NCBI RefSeq assembly: GCF_900095445.1
Contig: NZ_FMJL01000001.1
Span: forward strand, 1-64,000
Origin: Clostridium sp. N3C
GTDB taxonomy: Bacteria; Bacillota; Clostridia; Clostridiales; Clostridiaceae
Direction: 5' to 3'
Length of the DNA: 64,000 nt
Both the position numbers and the translations under genes were made by a program. Numbering within the stretch: position 1 is the first letter of the stretch; every line of letters starts with the position of its first letter. Below are positions 38,532 through 48,779 of the stretch, piece after piece. Under the pieces are notes generated by a model. It made no database searches, had not been told where the DNA came from, and saw nothing but the letters and a program-made list of their open reading frames with translations.

Positions 38532-38558
38532 AAAGTGGCTAATAAGCCACTTTTATAC
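38532..38558 (+). terminator. terminator after the 125-aa gene
   Basis: AAAGTGGCT, AATA loop, AGCCACTTTT, then TATACTTTC. Confidence 0.7.
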
Positions 38559-38962
38559 TTTCTTTTCTGTTCTAATACATGATAAAATATAACTTATGTA
38601 TTATAGAATTAAAATATAACTTTTAATTATAAGCACTTTAATATTCGTAAGAATTTAATTTGGTAGTTGTAATACATATTGACAAGAGGATGAATTTTTG
38701 CAATGATTAACTTTAGAAATCCCAAACATACATTTGGGACTAATATAAGATTTAGGTATATTTATGCTTAAGATGATTTATAGTATAGAAAAAATCCTTT
38801 AATAACAGAATATACTCAAAACTTCATATTGAATTTTATTCATGAGAATAGATTATTTAAGAACAAGTGTAAATATAATTTAATACTACTAAATGAACAT
38901 AGTGTTGAAAAATTTAGAGAAATAGTCACATTATGATTATTTAGTTGGGGGAGGACACATTC
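38559..38962. other. intergenic region upstream of parE
   Basis: About 400 bases without a credible gene on either strand. It holds a possible -35 TTGACA at 38679-38684 without a convincing -10, and a small hairpin CCCAAA-CATACA-TTTGGG at 38721-38738 that has no T tract. The rest is plain AT-rich DNA. Confidence 0.4.
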
Positions 38963-40918
38963 ATGAGTAACGAGAAGATGGAAAAAAACAGTTATGATGT
39001 GACAGACCTTACTTCTTTAGAAAAGTTAGAGCCTGTAAGGGTAAGGCCTGGTATGTACATAGGTTCCACAGGGAGTAAAGGACTGCATCATTGTGTGTGG
39101 GAAATACTAGACAATGCTATTGATGAAATTTCTAATGGCTATGGAGATAAGGCGACAGTTATATTAAATAAGGATAAAAGTGTAACTGTTATAGATAACG
39201 GTAGAGGTATTCCTACCGGAATTCATCCTGTAAAGAAAAAGTCTGGGGTGGAGATGGTCTTTACTGAACTTCACACTGGAGGTAAGTTTGATAATAAAAA
39301 TTATAAAACTTCTGGAGGGCTTCATGGAGTAGGAGCCTCTGTAGTTAATGCTCTTTCTAAGTGGTTAGAGGTAGAAGTATACCAGAATGGTAAGATATAT
39401 AGGCAGAGGTTTGAGTATGCCTATGATAGTTCTGTGAATAAGCTTATGCCGGGAACACCTGTTACTAAATTAGAGGTAGTAGGTGAAACAAAGGAAACTG
39501 GAACAAAAATAACTTTTATGCCAGACGATGAAGTTTTTTCTGTTACTGAATTTAAAGCAGAAGTTATAGATGAGAGATTACAAGAACTATCCTTTCAAAA
39601 TAAGGGAATAACTCTTGTGTTTATAGATAATAGACAGGAAGAACCTGTTACTAAGCAGTATCATTCTGAAAGAGGTTTATTGGATTTTATAGATTATTTA
39701 AATGAAAGCAAAACTGTACTTCATCATGAACCTATATTATTTGAAGGAGAAAGAGAAATAAATGGATTGTCTATGTATGCAGAGGTCTGTGTGCAGTTCA
39801 CAGATTCTTCTTCTGAATATATAGCTAGCTATGTTAATAACATACCTACAACGGAATCAGGAACTCATGAAACAGGTTTTAAGACTGGAATGACTAGAGC
39901 TTTTAAAGAATGGGCTAGAAGGCTAAATATTGTAAAAGATAAGGACAAGGAATTTGAAGGAGATGATTTAAGGGAAGGTATGACTGCCATAGTTAGGATT
40001 AAGCTTACTAATCCTATCTTTGAGGGTCAGACTAAAACTAAATTAGGTAATAATGAAGCCTATACTATGATGAATGATTTGTGCTACACTAAATTTTCTG
40101 AATGGATAGAAGATAATAAGGATTTGGCTAGCCAAATTATCACTAATGCCGTTCAAGCTGCGAAAAGAAGAGAGAAAATAAAAAAGATTAATGAAGCGGA
40201 AAAGAAGAAGATAGGTAAAGGAGCAGCACCTTTAGCAGGAAAGGTAGCAGTATGTACCACGAAAGATCCTGAACTAGCAGAGTTTATTATAGTAGAGGGA
40301 GATTCAGCGGGAGGTAGTGCTAAGCAGGCTAGAGATAGAAGATTTCAGACCATTATGCCTTCTAAGGGTAAAATCATGAATACAGAAAAGCAAAAGTTGG
40401 AAAATGTTTTATCTAGTGAGGAGTTAAAAATCTTTAATACTGCTATAGGTACAGGTATTCTGGATAATTATAATGAAAAAGATTTAAGATATAATAAAAT
40501 TATTGTTATGAGCGATGCGGATGTAGATGGATATCATATTAGAACTCTTTGGATGACTTATATTTATAGATATATGAGACCATTAATAACCAATGGACAC
40601 TTGTACATTGCTTTACCACCTCTATATAAAGTATATAAGCAGACTAAAAAGGGAGAAATAGTTAAATATGCTTATAGTGATGAAGAGCTAGAAGCTGTTA
40701 AGAAAGAAGTGGGAAAAGGGGCTTTAATACAGCGCTATAAAGGTTTAGGAGAAATGAATCCAGATCAGTTGTGGGAGACTACTTTAAATCCAGAAACAAG
40801 AACCTTGCAACAGGTAACTATAGAGGATGCTTCAAAGGCGGAAAAAATGGTTTCCTTGTTGATGGGCGATGTGGTAGAACCAAGAAAAAACTATATGTAT
40901 AAGAATGCTGAATTTTAA
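38963..40918 (+). CDS. parE: DNA topoisomerase IV subunit B
   Basis: A 651-aa ATPase subunit of a type IIA topoisomerase. The GHKL ATP site has EILDNAIDEISNG, DNGRGIPTGIHP and GGLHGVGASVVNAL. The TOPRIM domain has IIVEGDSAGGSAKQARDRRF and the metal Asp triad DADVDGYHI. The ATG at 38963 follows GGGGGAGGACACATTC. ParE rather than GyrB is preferred because the partner gene 18 bases downstream lacks a canonical GyrA box. Decatenates daughter chromosomes. Confidence 0.88.
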   Translation: MSNEKMEKNSYDVTDLTSLEKLEPVRVRPGMYIGSTGSKGLHHCVWEILDNAIDEISNGYGDKATVILNKDKSVTVIDNGRGIPTGIHPVKKKSGVEMVFTELHTGGKFDNKNYKTSGGLHGVGASVVNALSKWLEVEVYQNGKIYRQRFEYAYDSSVNKLMPGTPVTKLEVVGETKETGTKITFMPDDEVFSVTEFKAEVIDERLQELSFQNKGITLVFIDNRQEEPVTKQYHSERGLLDFIDYLNESKTVLHHEPILFEGEREINGLSMYAEVCVQFTDSSSEYIASYVNNIPTTESGTHETGFKTGMTRAFKEWARRLNIVKDKDKEFEGDDLREGMTAIVRIKLTNPIFEGQTKTKLGNNEAYTMMNDLCYTKFSEWIEDNKDLASQIITNAVQAAKRREKIKKINEAEKKKIGKGAAPLAGKVAVCTTKDPELAEFIIVEGDSAGGSAKQARDRRFQTIMPSKGKIMNTEKQKLENVLSSEELKIFNTAIGTGILDNYNEKDLRYNKIIVMSDADVDGYHIRTLWMTYIYRYMRPLITNGHLYIALPPLYKVYKQTKKGEIVKYAYSDEELEAVKKEVGKGALIQRYKGLGEMNPDQLWETTLNPETRTLQQVTIEDASKAEKMVSLLMGDVVEPRKNYMYKNAEF

Positions 40919-40936
40919 CAGATTGGAGATGATAGC

Positions 40937-43849
40937 ATGGTAAAAAAGAGCAGTGCAATTCCTAAGGATCGTAATATTATAAAAGTTCCATTAGAAGAAG
41001 CCATGCCGGATAATTACTTACCTTATGCAGTAGAGGTGGCAAAAGATAGAGCACTTCCAGATGTAAGAGATGGATTGAAACCGGTTCACAGGAGGATTTT
41101 ATATGGTGCCTATTTGCTTAAGGCTACTCCTGATAAACCTTATTATAAATCTGCAAGAATTGTAGGGGATATTCTAGGTAAATTTCACCCTCATGGTGAT
41201 GCTTCCGTTTATGATTCCATGGTTATATTGGCTCAGGATTTTACCACAAGAAAACCTTTGATAGATGGTCACGGAAACTGGGGATCCATAGATGGAGACA
41301 GTGCAGCGGCTATGCGTTATACGGAGGCAAGATTAACTCCTATTGCTTTGGAAATGATAAGGGATATAGATAAAAACGTTGTTGATATGATACCAAACTA
41401 CTCTGAAAGTGATATGGAGCCAAAGGTGCTACCAAGTAGATATCCCAATATACTAGTTAATGGCGCCTTTGGTATAGCTGTAGGACTTGCTACCAATATA
41501 CCTCCTCATAATTTAAGGGAGGTAATTCAAGGATTATTAGCCTATATTGATAATCCTGATATTACAACTAAGGAATTAATGAATTACATAAAAGGACCAG
41601 ATTTACCTACTGGAGGTGTATTAATAGGGGCTGAATCCTTACTTTCTGCCTATGAAACAGGAATAGGTAAGGTGACTTTAAGAGCAAAGGCTTCTATTGA
41701 AAAGCTTGAAAGCGGTAAACTGGGGATTGTTATTACTGAATTCCCTTATAGAAAGAACAAGGCAAAGTTACTGCAAACTATTTCTGAAATGACAGGAGAC
41801 AAGAAGCACGCTAAAGTATTAGATCCTATTATAGATATTAGAGATGAGTCCGATAGAAATGGTATTAGAGCGGTTATTGAATTTAGAAAGTCTACAGATT
41901 ATGAAACAGGCGATAAGATTTTAAAGTACTTATATAAAAAGACAGATCTACAAAGTAATTTAAGTTTTAATATGGTGGCTTTGGCAAAGGGGAAGCCTGA
42001 AACCTTAGGACTAAAGGCTATTTTATATCATTATTTACAACATCAAAAAGAAGTTATTACCAGAAGAACTCAAACAGAATTAGATATTGCTTTGAAAAGG
42101 TTCCATATTGTAGAAGGTTTTATTAAGGCTATAGATATAATGGATCAAGTAATAGCAACAATAAGGGCTTCAAAATCTAAAAAAGATGCTCAGGACAATT
42201 TAGTTTCAAAGTTTGGCTTTACAGAGCTTCAGGCAGAAGCTATTTTGGAATTAATGTTATATAGATTGACAGGTTTAGAAATTACCGTGTTTCAAAAAGA
42301 GTATAAGGAATTAGAAAAGAGAATTAAGTCTTTAAGAAAAATATTAGGTGATGAGCAAGTTTTATTGCAGGTAATAAAAGATGAGCTTATAGAGATAATG
42401 GAAAAGTACGGTGATGACAGAAGGACGGAAATTATTCATGATGAAAATGAAGCTAAAATTGATGTGGAAGAATTAATTGTAATAGAAGATACTATGGTAA
42501 CAATGTCCAATGAAGGATTTATTAAAAGAGTACCACAAAAATCCTATAATAGATCTAATGCTGATGAGTCAGAAATAGAATATAGAGAGGGAGATTATAA
42601 TAAATTTTTATTTCCATCTAATACAAGGGATACGGTGTTATTCTTTACAGACCTAGGTAATATGTATCAAATAAAGGGAATAGAAATTCCAGAATATAAG
42701 TGGAGAGAAAAGGGAGAGAAGTTAGACACCTTAATTAAGGGGTTGGATTTAAATTTGGAAAAGATTATAGCTGTATTCTCTTTTCAAGAGCTCGCTGCAG
42801 ATAAAACACTTATGCTTATTACCAATAAGGGCTATATCAAGAGAACTTCCTTAAATAAGTTTGTAACAAGCTATACCAAATTACTAGCTTTAAAATTGAA
42901 AAAGGATGAAAGATTGATATATGTTGGCCTTGAAAATCCTGATGTGGAAATAAATTATATAAAATTAACTAGTAAGCTAGGTCTTACCTATACAGTAAGA
43001 AAACCAGAATTGGACAAAGTTGATAGAAATGTGTTAGGAGTTCAGCTGTGTCCAATTGGTGGGAGAGATGAACTAGTAGCAATAGACTTTGTGGATAATT
43101 ATGAATTTGAACCATATACGTTAGCTGTTAGCAAAGAAGGCCTTATTAAAAGGCTGGCAAGCGAGAGACATAAAAGTGGTTATAAGCTTACTGTTTCTTA
43201 TGGTCAGGATATTTTGATATTCAGTAGTAGCGGACTAGTTTATAAGTTCCCTTACTATTTATTTGAAAATGCAGAGGAAGGTATAGAACTTAAAAATTTA
43301 GTGGAAGAATATGATCCAAAGATAAATAAAATACTGTATGTTATGGTTGTTGATAAATATACAGAACAAAACTATATTTATTTCTTTAGTAAAAAGGGCT
43401 TACTAAAGAAAACTCCTCTAGAAGATTTTCAAGGCAACTACATCACCACACAAGCTTATAAATTTAAGACTGCAACAGATTCTTTAGTGTCAATTACTAG
43501 CTCAAAACAGGAGGATAGTAGTGCTATTATTGTTACTAAGAAGGCTATGAGTATTAGATTTTTAGTGTCCTCTATAAATACAATGGGGAAAATTGCTTCT
43601 GGAGTTACTGGTATAAGTTTAAAGGAAGATGATGAAGTAATTTTTGGTGGAATAATCAATGCCGGAGAAAAGGATTCAGAAGTGGCTGTTAATTCAGATA
43701 CTGATGGGGAATTAATCTTAATATCTTATAAAAAACAGGAAAGAAGAATAAAGGTGGAAGATATAAAAATCCAAAACAGAGCTGGTAGAGGTAATAACTT
43801 AATGTTAATAGTATTGGATGACTATATTAAAGATGTTAAAATAGTGTGA
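40937..43849 (+). CDS. parC: DNA topoisomerase IV subunit A
   Basis: A 970-aa DNA-cleaving subunit. The quinolone-region sequence [20 protein letters not shown] is followed by the catalytic Tyr in [14 protein letters not shown] coiled coil near 370-480 leads to a long beta-pinwheel C-terminal domain. The QRRGGKG-type GyrA box expected in the first blade of gyrase is absent; only a partial look-alike, QNRAGRG, occurs near the C-terminus. This supports topoisomerase IV. It is long compared with ParC of other bacteria but of clostridial size. It is co-transcribed with parE and ends at a terminator. Confidence 0.88.
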   Translation: MVKKSSAIPKDRNIIKVPLEEAMPDNYLPYAVEVAKDRALPDVRDGLKPVHRRILYGAYLLKATPDKPYYKSARIVGDILGKFHPHGDASVYDSMVILAQDFTTRKPLIDGHGNWGSIDGDSAAAMRYTEARLTPIALEMIRDIDKNVVDMIPNYSESDMEPKVLPSRYPNILVNGAFGIAVGLATNIPPHNLREVIQGLLAYIDNPDITTKELMNYIKGPDLPTGGVLIGAESLLSAYETGIGKVTLRAKASIEKLESGKLGIVITEFPYRKNKAKLLQTISEMTGDKKHAKVLDPIIDIRDESDRNGIRAVIEFRKSTDYETGDKILKYLYKKTDLQSNLSFNMVALAKGKPETLGLKAILYHYLQHQKEVITRRTQTELDIALKRFHIVEGFIKAIDIMDQVIATIRASKSKKDAQDNLVSKFGFTELQAEAILELMLYRLTGLEITVFQKEYKELEKRIKSLRKILGDEQVLLQVIKDELIEIMEKYGDDRRTEIIHDENEAKIDVEELIVIEDTMVTMSNEGFIKRVPQKSYNRSNADESEIEYREGDYNKFLFPSNTRDTVLFFTDLGNMYQIKGIEIPEYKWREKGEKLDTLIKGLDLNLEKIIAVFSFQELAADKTLMLITNKGYIKRTSLNKFVTSYTKLLALKLKKDERLIYVGLENPDVEINYIKLTSKLGLTYTVRKPELDKVDRNVLGVQLCPIGGRDELVAIDFVDNYEFEPYTLAVSKEGLIKRLASERHKSGYKLTVSYGQDILIFSSSGLVYKFPYYLFENAEEGIELKNLVEEYDPKINKILYVMVVDKYTEQNYIYFFSKKGLLKKTPLEDFQGNYITTQAYKFKTATDSLVSITSSKQEDSSAIIVTKKAMSIRFLVSSINTMGKIASGVTGISLKEDDEVIFGGIINAGEKDSEVAVNSDTDGELILISYKKQERRIKVEDIKIQNRAGRGNNLMLIVLDDYIKDVKIV

Positions 43850-43913
43850 AAAATGTTGCTAAATTATTGTAATAGTTATTAATGCGAAATATAATTATAA
43901 GCAAATATAATAA

Positions 43914-43941
43914 GTCGGGGCGCATACCCCGTTCTTTTTTT
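43914..43941 (+). terminator. terminator of parE-parC
   Basis: CGGGG-CGCATA-CCCCG followed by TTCTTTTTTT. The loop is six bases but has C at 1 and A at 4, so it is not one of the ANTAR-type hexaloops. Confidence 0.85.
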
Positions 43942-43979
43942 GGGAATTATTAAGATTATAATTTCGGAGGTGTTTTTGT

Positions 43980-44540
43980 ATGAAAAGGCTATTATTATTT
44001 TTAGCGGAAGGCTTTGAAGAAATAGAAGCATTAACTGTTGTTGATGTTTTAAGAAGAGCAGAAGTACAGGTTGACATGTGTACTATATCAGAAGAGTATG
44101 TTAATGGTGCTCACGATATTAAAGTTAAAAGTGACTTGAATTTAGATAATTTAGATCAAAATAATTATGATGGATTAATTTTACCAGGGGGACCAGGTAC
44201 TGATAATTTAAAGAACAATGTAAGAGTGGTACAGTTAGTAAAAGATTTTTATATGAGCGGTAAATTAGTTGCAGCTATTTGTGCTGCACCAACAGTATTG
44301 GCTGAGGCTGGTATTGTAAATGGACATAATATAACCTCTTATCCAAGCGTGAAAAATTTCTTAAACAATTCTATTTATAAAGAGGAAGTAGTAGTTTTAG
44401 ATAATAACATACTTACAAGTCGCGGTCCTGCCACTGCATTGCCTTTTGCCTTTGCTATATTAGAAGCTTTAGGACTTAATGAAAAGAGTGAAGAGTTAAA
44501 GGAAGGAATGCTTTACAATTTCTTTTTGGCAAATAAGTAA
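43980..44540 (+). CDS. DJ-1/PfpI family protein
   Basis: A 186-aa class I glutamine amidotransferase-like protein of the DJ-1/YajL group. The reactive cysteine is Cys101 in KLVAAICAAPTVLA, with the conserved Glu near residue 14-17 (EGFEEIEALTVVDVLRRA) and ILPGGPGTDNL. Relatives act as protein or nucleotide deglycases, chaperones or oxidative-stress sensors. The start has CGGAGGTGTTTTT. Single gene between parC and the M16 peptidase. Confidence 0.92.
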   Translation: MKRLLLFLAEGFEEIEALTVVDVLRRAEVQVDMCTISEEYVNGAHDIKVKSDLNLDNLDQNNYDGLILPGGPGTDNLKNNVRVVQLVKDFYMSGKLVAAICAAPTVLAEAGIVNGHNITSYPSVKNFLNNSIYKEEVVVLDNNILTSRGPATALPFAFAILEALGLNEKSEELKEGMLYNFFLANK

Positions 44541-44602
44541 AAATTGACATAGCTGAAAAGTTTATTGTTTATAAAATATGTAAGGATAATTTTGATATAA
44601 TA

Positions 44603-44643
44603 AAGGATGTTGAATTTTATTTCACATCCTTATTTTTTATTTT
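44603..44643 (+). terminator. terminator between the DJ-1 and M16 genes
   Basis: AAGGATGT pairs with ACATCCTT across a 13-base loop, followed by ATTTTTTATTTTT. It ends only 12 bases before the next start codon, so a promoter for the M16 gene would have to overlap it; an extended -10 TGATATAAT lies at 44594-44602. Confidence 0.7.
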
Positions 44644-44654
44644 TGGAGGAAGGT

Positions 44655-45878
44655 ATGAAAATTTACATTTTAGACAATGGCATAAAGTTGTTTTATCAGT
44701 ATAGAGAAGGAACTATCACATCCTTCTGTATTGGGTTTAAAGCTGGAGCTTTAGAAGAAGAAGGTTACCATATTGGTACTGCTCATGTAGTAGAGCATAT
44801 GCTTTTTAAAGGTACATCAAAAAGAAGTGAAAAAGAAATTAATAGTGAGATGGATAAGATTTTTGGTTTTAATAATGCTATGACTAATTATCCTTATGTA
44901 ATATATTATGGGTCCGTAAACAGCATGGACTTTGTTGATGCTTTTGACATATATAGCGATATAATACTTAACCCTACTTTTCCAAGGGATGGGTTTCAAG
45001 AAGAGATGAAGGTAATTAAAGAAGAGCTTAGAGACTGGAAGGAAGATTTAAGTCAAAGTTGTGAAGATAATCTTTTTGCAAATGCTTTTAGACATAGAAG
45101 AATTAAAGATTTAATAATTGGCACTGAGGAAAATCTTGAGAAAATAACTTTAGAGGAGGTGAAAAGATTTTATCAAGAGCATTATTTCCCGGGAAATTGT
45201 GTTATAACTATCGTTACTTCTCTAGATGGTGATTATATATATAATGTGGTAAACCAAATCTTTGGTAATTGGAAAAGAGAGGCTAGGCCACTAACAAAGA
45301 TCCAATATGAGAAAAATAATATGGGTACTTTTGTGGACTTTGCAGATATGGAAGGAGCCAAGATACAATATATCTATCCTATTGATCAATTAAGTAGAAG
45401 GGAATTAATTGCGCTTAAATATATAAATGTCTTATTTGGAGAGGGTACAAGTTCCATATTATATGATGAGATTAGAACAGAAAGGGCTTTAGCCTATGAG
45501 GTATTTAGTAATATAAAATATGAAAGAGGTATAGAGCTTTTTTCCATAAATATTAGTACTTCAAAGAAAAAAATTGAAGAAGCTATGAAAGCGGTGGAAT
45601 TTTGCATATATAAGTTAAAAAATTATAATTGGATGGAGAAAGAAAACATAGAAAATATTAAAAAGAGATTGATATTAAAAGAAGGCTTAGCTTTTGAGAG
45701 GTCCATAGAGTATTGTAAAAGAATCACTGTAGATCAACTAATGTTTGATGATTATGGATATATCTTGGAAAGTTATAATAATTTTAATATTAGTCATGAA
45801 GATATAAGTAAAACTATTAACAAGGTTTTTGTAAATCCTACAATACAGATCTTGTGTGCAGATGAAGGAGAGAAATAG
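44655..45878 (+). CDS. M16 family zinc metallopeptidase
   Basis: A 407-aa processing-peptidase-like protein. It carries the inverted zinc motif HVVEH (TAHVVEHMLFKGTSKRS) and the distal Glu in MKVIKEELRDWKED. The C-terminal half has the substrate-side Arg/Tyr signature LYDEIRTERALAYEVFS. The family includes mitochondrial processing peptidase and bacterial PqqL/YmxG types. The true start is MKIYILDNG at 44655, behind TTGGAGGAAGGT. It ends 2 bases before recJ. The substrate is unknown; probably cytosolic because no signal peptide is seen. Confidence 0.9.
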   Translation: MKIYILDNGIKLFYQYREGTITSFCIGFKAGALEEEGYHIGTAHVVEHMLFKGTSKRSEKEINSEMDKIFGFNNAMTNYPYVIYYGSVNSMDFVDAFDIYSDIILNPTFPRDGFQEEMKVIKEELRDWKEDLSQSCEDNLFANAFRHRRIKDLIIGTEENLEKITLEEVKRFYQEHYFPGNCVITIVTSLDGDYIYNVVNQIFGNWKREARPLTKIQYEKNNMGTFVDFADMEGAKIQYIYPIDQLSRRELIALKYINVLFGEGTSSILYDEIRTERALAYEVFSNIKYERGIELFSINISTSKKKIEEAMKAVEFCIYKLKNYNWMEKENIENIKKRLILKEGLAFERSIEYCKRITVDQLMFDDYGYILESYNNFNISHEDISKTINKVFVNPTIQILCADEGEK

Positions 45879-45880
45879 AT

Positions 45881-47659
45881 ATGGAAAAAAGGTGGATGTT
45901 AAAAGGAACTAGTATAGATATAAAGGATGTAGCTAAAAAGGCAGAAGTAAATCCTATAATAGCAGCTTTACTAATCCACAGAGATATAAAAGATCCAATG
46001 GCTATAAAAAAGTTTCTTTATGGCACTTTAAAGGATTTACATTCAGCACATTTAATGAAGGATATGGACAAAGCTCTTGCCATCATAAAAGATGCTATAG
46101 AAAATAATAAAAAAATTTGTATTTATGGTGATTATGATGTAGATGGTGTTATGAGCATATATATCTTATATAAGGCTTTAACTAGATGCGGAGCAGATGT
46201 ATTTTATCATATTCCTGACAGAGAAGATGAAGGCTATGGAATGAATAGCCATAGAGTTAAAATTATTAAGGAGCAGGGCTGTGAAGTAATTATTACCTGT
46301 GACAATGGTATAGCAGCAATGGAGCAGATTAAGTTAGCTAAAGAACTGGGGATGACAGTAATTGTTACAGACCATCATGATGTGCCTTTTGTAGATTTAG
46401 AAGGCAGTAAGGAATATCTTCTACCACCAGCAGATGCAGTAATTAATCCTAAGCAGCAGGACTGCAATTATCCTTTTAAATTGCTATGCGGTGGTGGCAT
46501 AGCTTTTAAATTTGTACAATGCTTATATGATCAAATGGGTATAGACAGTGCTGAGTGTGAAGAATATATACAATATGCTGCTATAGCTACTATTTGCGAT
46601 GTTGTGGATTTAGTTGATGAAAATAGAATTATAGCTAAGTATGGTCTAAATATGCTTAATAGGACAGAGAATATAGGTTTACAAGCCCTTATAGATGAAT
46701 GTTCTTTAGCTGATAAAACTATAACTGTTTATCATATAGGCTTTATTATAGGACCTTGTATTAATGCTACCGGAAGATTGGAAAGCGCTAGATTGTCTGT
46801 GGAGTTATTTCTGGCAGATGATTATGAAAGAGCTAAAAAACTAGCTAAGAAATTAAGGGAATTAAATATAGAAAGGCAGAATATTACTTTACAGGGGGTA
46901 GAGAGAGCAGAGGGTATTATTGAGAGGAACCATATGGAGAAAGATAAGGTTCTAGTAATTTATGATGAAGAGATCCATGAAAGTGTAGCTGGTATAGTGG
47001 CAGGGAGAATAAGAGAAAAGTATAATTTACCAACTATTATTTTAACAAAGGGTAAAGATATGCCTAAAGGTTCTGCTAGATCCATTGATGAGTATAATAT
47101 GTTTGAGGAGTTATCTAAGTGCAAGGATCTTTTAGATAAGTTTGGTGGACATCCTATGGCAGCAGGACTTTCTTTATGTTTTGAGAATATTGATAAATTA
47201 AGACAGAGGCTCAATGAAAATTGCAAGCTAACAGAAGAAGAATTAATTCCTAAAGTGAGAATAGATCAAAGGTTACCTTTAAAATATGTATCTTTTAAGT
47301 TGGTAGATGAAATAAAAAGCTTAGAACCTTTTGGAAAGGGGAATCCAAGTCCCTTATTTGCTGAAAAAGGAATCATAATAGAGAGGGTATATGTTTTAGG
47401 GAAAGAAAAAAATGTATTTAAATTGCTAATACGTCCAGAGGAAAGCTATAATAAAATTAATGGTATATTTTTTGACTCAAGTGGATATTTTAAGGAAGCT
47501 TTTCTTAGAGCCTATGATGAAGTGACCTATGATAGGTTTTTAGAGGGAGTGTTGGGGGATATAAAAGCGGACATAATTTATTATCCTGATATTAATGAAT
47601 ATAATGGAAGTATAACTTTGCAACTGGTAATAAAAGATATAAGATTTTCTACTAATTGA
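45881..47659 (+). CDS. recJ: single-stranded-DNA exonuclease RecJ-like
   Basis: A 592-aa DHH-family nuclease. Metal motifs are ICIYGDYDVDGVMSIY, ITCDNGIAA and VTDHHDVP in the DHH domain, and the DHHA1 domain has ESVAGIVAGRIREKY and KFGGHPMAAGLSL. It degrades single-stranded DNA 5' to 3' in repair. It is shorter than the B. subtilis enzyme, with a smaller C-terminal OB region (about 460-590). Tightly packed between the M16 and murG genes. Confidence 0.9.
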   Translation: MEKRWMLKGTSIDIKDVAKKAEVNPIIAALLIHRDIKDPMAIKKFLYGTLKDLHSAHLMKDMDKALAIIKDAIENNKKICIYGDYDVDGVMSIYILYKALTRCGADVFYHIPDREDEGYGMNSHRVKIIKEQGCEVIITCDNGIAAMEQIKLAKELGMTVIVTDHHDVPFVDLEGSKEYLLPPADAVINPKQQDCNYPFKLLCGGGIAFKFVQCLYDQMGIDSAECEEYIQYAAIATICDVVDLVDENRIIAKYGLNMLNRTENIGLQALIDECSLADKTITVYHIGFIIGPCINATGRLESARLSVELFLADDYERAKKLAKKLRELNIERQNITLQGVERAEGIIERNHMEKDKVLVIYDEEIHESVAGIVAGRIREKYNLPTIILTKGKDMPKGSARSIDEYNMFEELSKCKDLLDKFGGHPMAAGLSLCFENIDKLRQRLNENCKLTEEELIPKVRIDQRLPLKYVSFKLVDEIKSLEPFGKGNPSPLFAEKGIIIERVYVLGKEKNVFKLLIRPEESYNKINGIFFDSSGYFKEAFLRAYDEVTYDRFLEGVLGDIKADIIYYPDINEYNGSITLQLVIKDIRFSTN

Positions 47660-47692
47660 ATTGATTAGAGTTGAATTTTAAGGAGGCTTAAT

Positions 47693-48763
47693 ATGGCAAA
47701 ATATAAAATAATAATGACAGGCGGAGGATCTGCTGGACATGTAACTCCTAATCTGGCTTTAATACCAACATTAGAAAAAGAGGGGTTTGAAATACAATAT
47801 ATAGGCACTGCTGATGGAATTGAGAGGAAGATTATTTCGCAAGAAGGTATAAAGTATCATGTAATTTCTAGCGGTAAATTAAGAAGATATTTTGATTTAA
47901 AGAACTTTACAGATCCCTTTAGAGTAATTAAGGGGGTTTTTGAAGCTAAGAAAATAATTAAGAAAGAAAAGCCTGACGTAATATTTTCAAAGGGTGGTTT
48001 TGTTGCAGTTCCAGTGGTTATAGGTGCCTTTTTAAATAAGGTTCCAGTGGTTTCCCATGAGTCTGATATTACGCCGGGTTTAGCAAATAAAATTGCCTTA
48101 CCTTATAGTAAGAAAGTATGTGTTACCTTTCCAGAAACAATGGAACATATTAAAAAAAGTAAGGTTGTGCTTACAGGTACTCCTATTAGAAAGGAACTGT
48201 TGGATGGTAGTAGATTAAAAGGACTAAGCTATTGTGGTTTTTCTAAAGATAAGCCTGTTTTGTTAGTTATCGGAGGTAGCCTTGGTTCTAAGAAAATAAA
48301 TGATTTGGTAAGAAAAAATATAGGTCCGTTATTGGAAAAGTATCAGATAATTCATATTTGTGGGAAAAATAATTTGGATAATAGTTTAGCTTTAGAAAAT
48401 TATAAGCAATTTGAGTTTGTTAGTGATGAATTGCCGGATCTTTTGAATTGTGCTGATATAGTAGTTTCTAGAGCAGGGGCTAATGTGATTTTTGAACTGC
48501 TAGCTTTAAAAAAGCCTAATCTATTAATTCCTTTATCCAAAAAGTCTAGTAGAGGGGATCAGATTCTGAATGCCCGTTCCTTTGAGAAAAAAGGATATAG
48601 TTTGGTTTTGGAGGAAGAAGATCTTGAGGATAAAAGATTTATAGAGGAATTAGATAAACTATATGAAAATAGAAGTAAGTTTATAGCAGCTATGGATAAA
48701 AGTGAATTGCAAAATGCCGTTGAAAGAATTGTGGAAGTTATAAAAGATTCTATGAAGAGGTAA
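47693..48763 (+). CDS. murG: UDP-GlcNAc:lipid I glycosyltransferase
   Basis: A 356-aa GT28 enzyme that adds GlcNAc to lipid I to give lipid II on the inner face of the membrane. Present are the N-terminal loop [58 protein letters not shown] and the donor site [15 protein letters not shown]. Length and motifs are normal. It is away from a division/cell-wall cluster and sits with recJ and a beta-CASP nuclease, so it may be the only copy or a paralogue. Confidence 0.93.
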   Translation: MAKYKIIMTGGGSAGHVTPNLALIPTLEKEGFEIQYIGTADGIERKIISQEGIKYHVISSGKLRRYFDLKNFTDPFRVIKGVFEAKKIIKKEKPDVIFSKGGFVAVPVVIGAFLNKVPVVSHESDITPGLANKIALPYSKKVCVTFPETMEHIKKSKVVLTGTPIRKELLDGSRLKGLSYCGFSKDKPVLLVIGGSLGSKKINDLVRKNIGPLLEKYQIIHICGKNNLDNSLALENYKQFEFVSDELPDLLNCADIVVSRAGANVIFELLALKKPNLLIPLSKKSSRGDQILNARSFEKKGYSLVLEEEDLEDKRFIEELDKLYENRSKFIAAMDKSELQNAVERIVEVIKDSMKR

Positions 48764-48779
48764 CCAAGGAGGAAGTAAT

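Noticed and set aside
38721..38738. Terminator or regulatory hairpin CCCAAA/TTTGGG upstream of parE
   Set aside because: No T tract, short stem, and no partner fold; may be chance.
38963..43849. gyrB-gyrA near the replication origin
   Set aside because: No dnaA, dnaN, recF or DnaA boxes are near, and the A subunit lacks the GyrA box, so topoisomerase IV is preferred.
43914..43941. ANTAR-type hexaloop at the parC terminator
   Set aside because: The six-base loop CGCATA lacks A1 and G4, and the hairpin is itself an ordinary terminator after the gene.
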